A DNA stretch of 64,000 bases from assembly GCF_003344925.1 (NCBI RefSeq), contig NZ_CP031188.1:1238501-1302500 (forward strand). The letters are read 5' to 3'. The notes beneath the pieces are model-generated. The model was given only the letters and a program-made list of their open reading frames with translations. It ran no database searches and was not told where the DNA came from. A program made the position numbers and the translations under genes. Shown here piece by piece: positions 60,245-64,000 of the stretch (the first letter of the stretch is position 1; the number at the start of each line of letters is the position of its first letter). The DNA comes from Flavobacterium arcticum. Lineage in GTDB: Bacteria > Bacteroidota > Bacteroidia > Flavobacteriales > Flavobacteriaceae.

Positions 60245-61555
60245 CTATACAATAGCATTAATAGCCGATTCTATTGTGTTATAAATAGTATTTAATAATT
60301 CATCGCTAATGATATAGGGTGGGAGTATATAGATGATATTCCCCACAGGGCGTAGTATTACACCTTTTTCTATAAAATAATTGTATAATTTATTTCTAAG
60401 TCCGCCATAATAGCTTTCTTCACCATCTGTTTTTAATTCAAGGGCAAAAATTACACCTAATACTCTTGTAGTTTTAACCTTTGGGTGTGCTTCTATCTTA
60501 GTTTTAAAAGCAAGGTGTTGTTGGTTAATGCGCTGTATGTTTTCTTGCATTTCAGGTTGTTGCAATAGCGCAATACTGGCTAATGCAGCAGCACACCCTG
60601 TAGGGTTTGCCGTAAAGGTATGCCCATGAAATAATGCTTTGTTTACATCGTCATCATAAAAACCATCAAATAACTCTTGTGTAAAAGTCGTTAGTGCCAT
60701 AGGTATAGTGCCACCAGTAAGTGCTTTAGATAAGCACATCATATCGGGTTGTGTAGTAAGGTAATCGCAAGCAAAGTTTTTACCTGTTTTGCCAAAGCCC
60801 GTCATTACTTCATCGGCTATGGTAAATATGTTATTTTGTTTACAAATGTCTATTAAATCATTTAATGCTTCGGGGGTGTACATAACCATTCCTGCCGCAC
60901 CTTGTACTAAGGGCTCGAAAATAAAGGCTGCGTATTCGTCTGTTTCTGCAAGTTGTTTTAACGCTTCTATACTTGTCTCTTCTTGTTCCGCTACAGGTAC
61001 AGGAATGCGGGTAACTTCTATAAGTGAGCCACGAAAGGCTTCGGTAAAAAATGATATACCGCTTGCTGCCATTGCCGCAAAGGTATCACCATGAAAAGCA
61101 TTTTCGAAAGCAATTATCTTAGTGCGTTTTTCACCTTTGTTATAATTGTATTGTAATGCTACTTTTAAGGCAATTTCTACAGCGGTAGAGCCGTTATCTG
61201 AAAAGAAGAATTTTTGCTGATTTTGTGGTAGTATCTCTTTTAGTTTTTCGGCTACCAATACGGCAGGTTCATGTGTGAATCCGCCAAATAGTACATGTTC
61301 TAGCGTGGTAAGCTGCTTGTATATGGCATCGGCTATAAAGGTGTTGCTGTGCCCAAAGGGGTTTACCCACCACGATGCTATAGCGTCTATATATTGTTTG
61401 TCATCTTCATCCCATAGTAGCGCACCTTCTCCGCGTTTTATGGCTATAGGTAGTGCTGCTGTTTTGTGTTGTGTATAAGGATGCCAAAGGTATTCGGCAT
61501 CACGTGCTACAAGGTTTTTATCTTTTGCGGAGGTGGTTTTATTTACGTTGCTCAT
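60245..61555 (-). CDS. bioA: Adenosylmethionine-8-amino-7-oxononanoate aminotransferase
   Basis: Transfers the amino group of S-adenosylmethionine to 8-amino-7-oxononanoate, giving diaminopelargonate for biotin. A class III aminotransferase of 436 residues. The N-terminus LWHPYTQHKTA is diagnostic of BioA. The PLP lysine is in MCLSKALTGGTIPM. It overlaps the bioD stop (TAATG), so bioD-bioA are coupled, with the KAS gene next. Confidence 0.95.
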   Translation of the reverse strand: MSNVNKTTSAKDKNLVARDAEYLWHPYTQHKTAALPIAIKRGEGALLWDEDDKQYIDAIASWWVNPFGHSNTFIADAIYKQLTTLEHVLFGGFTHEPAVLVAEKLKEILPQNQQKFFFSDNGSTAVEIALKVALQYNYNKGEKRTKIIAFENAFHGDTFAAMAASGISFFTEAFRGSLIEVTRIPVPVAEQEETSIEALKQLAETDEYAAFIFEPLVQGAAGMVMYTPEALNDLIDICKQNNIFTIADEVMTGFGKTGKNFACDYLTTQPDMMCLSKALTGGTIPMALTTFTQELFDGFYDDDVNKALFHGHTFTANPTGCAAALASIALLQQPEMQENIQRINQQHLAFKTKIEAHPKVKTTRVLGVIFALELKTDGEESYYGGLRNKLYNYFIEKGVILRPVGNIIYILPPYIISDELLNTIYNTIESAINAIV

Positions 61556-62178
61556 TATGAATTTAATGCTTCTAGGTTATTTTTAAACTGATCGGCATAA
61601 TCACGAATAACTGTTGTATCGAAAAAAGGCTCGTTTTCTATCCTGCCAAGGAATGTAATACCTGTTTTGTGTAGTATTATTTCTTCGGTTGCTTTGTTTT
61701 CTTCACCATTAAAAATGATACCTGCAACCGCTATATTTTTATTTTTTAAGGCTTCAATAGTAAGTAACGTATGATTGATACTACCCAAGTAATGGCGTGA
61801 TACTATGATAACTTTATAATCGGGCTGTATAAGGTCGGCAATAGTATCATTATCATTTAACGGAACAAATAGTCCGCCAGCACCTTCTATAACCAAATGA
61901 TTTTTAGTTTTGGGGGCTTTTATTTTTTTAAGGTCTATAGTAATACCGTCTATTGCTGCTGCAAGGTGCGGACTTGCTGGTGTATTGAGCGCATAGCTGT
62001 TATCGTGAAATGTTGTTTTAGTGTTAGAGATGTATTTTTTCACTTTATGACTATCAGAATTGTTGAGATCTCCTGCTTGTATGGGTTTCCAGTAGTCGGC
62101 TTCTAGAGCTTCGGTAATAATTGCCGATGCTATTGTTTTACCTACGTCTGTGCCTATACCTGTTATAAATAGTTTCAT
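61555..62178 (-). CDS. bioD: Dethiobiotin synthetase
   Basis: Carboxylates diaminopelargonate to dethiobiotin with ATP. P-loop FITGIGTDVGKTIAS at the start; the catalytic Lys/Thr pair follows in WKPIQAG. VIEGAGGLFVPL is the second family block. The start is the ATG at 62176-62178; a TTG two codons earlier is less likely. The -7 box (62198-62205) lies just upstream. First gene of the bioD-bioA-KAS operon, divergent from the AI-2E family gene. Confidence 0.95.
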   Translation of the reverse strand: MKLFITGIGTDVGKTIASAIITEALEADYWKPIQAGDLNNSDSHKVKKYISNTKTTFHDNSYALNTPASPHLAAAIDGITIDLKKIKAPKTKNHLVIEGAGGLFVPLNDNDTIADLIQPDYKVIIVSRHYLGSINHTLLTIEALKNKNIAVAGIIFNGEENKATEEIILHKTGITFLGRIENEPFFDTTVIRDYADQFKNNLEALNS

Positions 62179-62197
62179 TCTCAATTTGATTAGATAA

Positions 62198-62205
62198 CAA
62201 ATTTA
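62198..62205 (-). promoter_or_regulatory. Possible -7 box TAAATTTG of the biotin operon
   Basis: Minus-strand TAAATTTG matches TAnnTTTG 20 bases before the bioD ATG. A small palindrome TTTAC-TAG-GTAAA lies upstream near 62226. I see no standard BirA operator. Confidence 0.4.
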
Positions 62206-62352
62206 CTAAATAAGCAATCAATATTTTACTAGGTAAAGAAGACTTTGTTTTTTGCACATAATGCTTTATAACTTTAATAAAACATTACCATATAGGATAG
62301 CATATTATATGTAATTTTGAAAATATTCATCAAATTTAACACCTGTTTACCT

Positions 62353-63465
62353 ATGAATACATTGAAAGTGCCATCTTATATAAAAGCTGTTTTTATATCG
62401 TTGCTCATTATTCTTATCGTTTTTTTTATGATAGTGGGAAAAACTATTTTGGTGCCGCTTTTTGTATCGGGATTTATATCAATGTTATTAACACCTGCTT
62501 GTAATTGGTTAGAAAAGCGTAAAGTTCCTAGAACAGTAAGTGCTGCGGTGAGTTTGTTGATTTTTATGATTGTTATATCCGCCTCATTGGTTTTTATCTA
62601 TTTTCAAGTTCGTGGTTTTGTAGAGGATTTAGGTGATAATCTTTCGGAAAAAGTAAATGGATATGTAATAGATGCTAACAACTGGAGTTATGAAAATCTA
62701 GGCATAGATATGGGTATGTACAATGGTTTTGAGTTTAAAAAAGCAGTAGCTATTGTACAAACAGAAGATGCTAGCCCCACACAACTTATATTTATTACAC
62801 TAAGTACTTTATCAGATATATTACTGTTACCTGTATTCATTTTTTTCCTGCTTATTTATAGAGACCACCTTGCGGTATTCATCAGTAAAGTTTTTCGGAA
62901 GCAAAATGATAGTGACTTGCTAGACAAGTTAACGGCTATTCGCCGAATAGTATATGATTATATTAGTGGGGCAGGAAAGGTGATGATGATACTTGCTATA
63001 ATAAATACGGCTGTGCTTTTTACCTTGGGTATAGAACACGCTATCTTTTTTGGAGTATTAGCAGGGATGCTAAACATCATTCCGTACTTAGGTCCTATAC
63101 TGGGTGCCGTACTACCTTTCTTCTTTGCTTTAATAACAAAAGATGGGTTGTTTTACCCAATAGCTATTATTATATCGTTTACTTTCATACAATTGTTAGA
63201 AAATGCCTTTCTTACTCCTAAAATTACAGGAAGCAATGTAAACCTTAATGCCTTTGTTACTTTTTTGGGACTGCTTATAGGTGCGGCTATTTGGGGGGTG
63301 GTAGGCATGATTTTGATTATCCCTACTATTGCAATACTTAAAAAACTGTTTGAAATGAATCCTGAAACGCAACCGTATGCTTACCTGTTTGGTGAAGAGG
63401 ATAGCAACTGGTTTAAGAAGCGATTACGAAAACGTGAACAACCTAAGCCTGAAGAGTCAATTTAA
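62353..63465 (+). CDS. AI-2E-family (YdiK/PerM-like) permease
   Basis: Inner-membrane protein of the AI-2E transporter superfamily. About eight helices, with a soluble loop near 85-140 and the typical FFGVLAGMLNIIPYLGPILGA motif near residue 240, then LLENAFLTPKITG. Start at the ATG 62353; a TTG 36 bases upstream is disfavoured. Function varies in this family (autoinducer export, Na+/H+ exchange, other). Its 3' end overlaps the bioF end by 23 bases, on opposite strands. Confidence 0.87.
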   Translation: MNTLKVPSYIKAVFISLLIILIVFFMIVGKTILVPLFVSGFISMLLTPACNWLEKRKVPRTVSAAVSLLIFMIVISASLVFIYFQVRGFVEDLGDNLSEKVNGYVIDANNWSYENLGIDMGMYNGFEFKKAVAIVQTEDASPTQLIFITLSTLSDILLLPVFIFFLLIYRDHLAVFISKVFRKQNDSDLLDKLTAIRRIVYDYISGAGKVMMILAIINTAVLFTLGIEHAIFFGVLAGMLNIIPYLGPILGAVLPFFFALITKDGLFYPIAIIISFTFIQLLENAFLTPKITGSNVNLNAFVTFLGLLIGAAIWGVVGMILIIPTIAILKKLFEMNPETQPYAYLFGEEDSNWFKKRLRKREQPKPEESI

Positions 63466-64000
63466 GATGTGCTAATACAGCTGTAATTTCTGAAGGGGTA
63501 TTGTAGCTGTGCAAACAAAAGCGTAAGCGTTCTTTTTCTTTGGGCACGGTAGGCGAAAGTATAGCTTTTACATTATAACCACTATGCTGTAATTGTTGCG
63601 CTATATTTTTTACTTTTTCATTTCCTGATAATATAGTGCAATGTATAGCTGAGTTACTGTGTATAAAAGTAGTTAGTTCTAGTCTTTTGACTTCGGCTTT
63701 AAAAAATTGAATATTGCTTTTCAGTTTTTTACGATTTTCATCATCCTCTTGTAGTTGCTTGTAAGCACAAAAAACAGTAGCAACACTATGCGGTGGTAAT
63801 CCTGTAGTATAGATAAAACTGCGGGCGAAATTAACTAGATAATCCATAAGAGCTTTGCTGCCCAAAATAACCGCACCATGAGAGCCTAATCCTTTTCCAA
63901 AAGTCATGATTCTGGCAAAAACTTTATCCTGTAACTCTAAATGTTGTACTAAGCCTTCGCCCTTTATACCGAATACTCCTAATGCATGAGCTTCGTCTAC
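63443..64000 (-). CDS. bioF: 8-amino-7-oxononanoate synthase (5' part outside the window)
   Basis: The C-terminal 185 residues of a PLP-dependent alpha-oxoamine synthase, running off the window edge at 64000. VDEAHALGVFG at the edge supplies the PLP-binding Asp, and TFGKGLGSHGA the PLP lysine. The rest (FARSFIYTTGLPPHSVA) is typical of BioF. It condenses pimeloyl-ACP or pimeloyl-CoA with alanine for biotin. The closeness of bioA and bioD supports BioF over KBL or HemA-type relatives. Confidence 0.88.
   Translation of the reverse strand, partial: VDEAHALGVFGIKGEGLVQHLELQDKVFARIMTFGKGLGSHGAVILGSKALMDYLVNFARSFIYTTGLPPHSVATVFCAYKQLQEDDENRKKLKSNIQFFKAEVKRLELTTFIHSNSAIHCTILSGNEKVKNIAQQLQHSGYNVKAILSPTVPKEKERLRFCLHSYNTPSEITAVLAHLKLTLQA

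Noticed and set aside
62215..62240. BirA operator before bioD
   Set aside because: The small TTTAC-TAG-GTAAA palindrome is too short and unlike the known biotin operator to be named.
1..64000. CRISPR array, tRNA, rRNA, insertion sequence or prophage
   Set aside because: No spaced direct repeats, cloverleaf-like genes, transposase or phage structural genes were seen in reading the window.

Overview
The window reads as a contiguous chromosomal segment of a Flavobacteriaceae bacterium (Bacteroidota; Flavobacterium-like). Several signs agree: AT-rich DNA; promoters with the Bacteroidota -7 box TAnnTTTG and few Shine-Dalgarno sequences; lipoproteins with a lipobox followed by SKDD; a type IX secretion C-terminal sorting domain; a carotenoid lycopene cyclase; and many families typical of flavobacteria. 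I see no rRNA, tRNA, CRISPR array, insertion sequence or prophage. Genes are dense and mostly housekeeping or accessory metabolism.

Layout. 1-4.6 kb (mostly minus): a partial oligopeptide-type ABC ATPase, a small unknown protein, a PolB-like 3'-5' exonuclease, a serine hydrolase, an Ogt DNA repair protein, an HTH regulator with a membrane partner, and a DUF1573 protein. 4.77-6.73 kb (plus): a histidine kinase/response regulator pair. 6.8-15.7 kb (minus): a haem biosynthesis operon hemA-hemC-[ktrB-ktrA]-hemD-hemE-hemF-hemB ending in a cytochrome c lipoprotein; K+ uptake genes sit inside it. 15.9-22.1 kb (plus): an AraC regulator, hemH, a MATE exporter, hemJ, an NtrY-like kinase and an enoyl-CoA hydratase. 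HemA to HemJ plus HemH give an almost complete glutamyl-tRNA-to-haem route through protoporphyrin (glutamate-1-semialdehyde aminotransferase is not in the window). 22-30.4 kb: membrane proteins, an unknown 499-aa protein, an HD hydrolase, an acyl-ACP desaturase with a PlsC acyltransferase, a bacilliredoxin and lycopene cyclase. 30.5-34.6 kb: metal homeostasis, with a DtxR/MntR regulator and a ZIP transporter facing a feoA-feoB-FeoB-associated operon. 34.6-41.7 kb: SCO protein, M13 peptidase, secreted protein, response regulator, SDR enzyme and a GNAT-nitrilase fusion.

41.7-55.2 kb is the accessory core. It starts with a short transcription unit without a gene (a candidate small RNA) whose operator-promoter and terminator are duplicated around a lipoprotein gene. 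A second, larger lipoprotein follows. A CI-like repressor then faces a roughly 9.4-kb operon: a YbjN-like protein, PspA, a YqiJ-like OB-fold membrane protein, a 24-residue hydrophobic micro-protein, a YqiK-like flotillin, a small lipoprotein and a 1617-residue AAA+ ATPase. This looks like an envelope-stress machine under a repressor whose operators I can place in the divergent promoter. It is the most interesting system in the window.

55.2-64 kb: a secreted metalloprotease with a T9SS signal, a histone-deacetylase-like hydrolase, a glycine-zipper membrane protein, and a biotin locus (a beta-ketoacyl synthase next to bioA and bioD, then a convergent AI-2E-type permease and the 3' part of bioF). 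Functions are assigned by reading motifs, not by database search. Promoter and terminator calls rest on pattern matching by eye.
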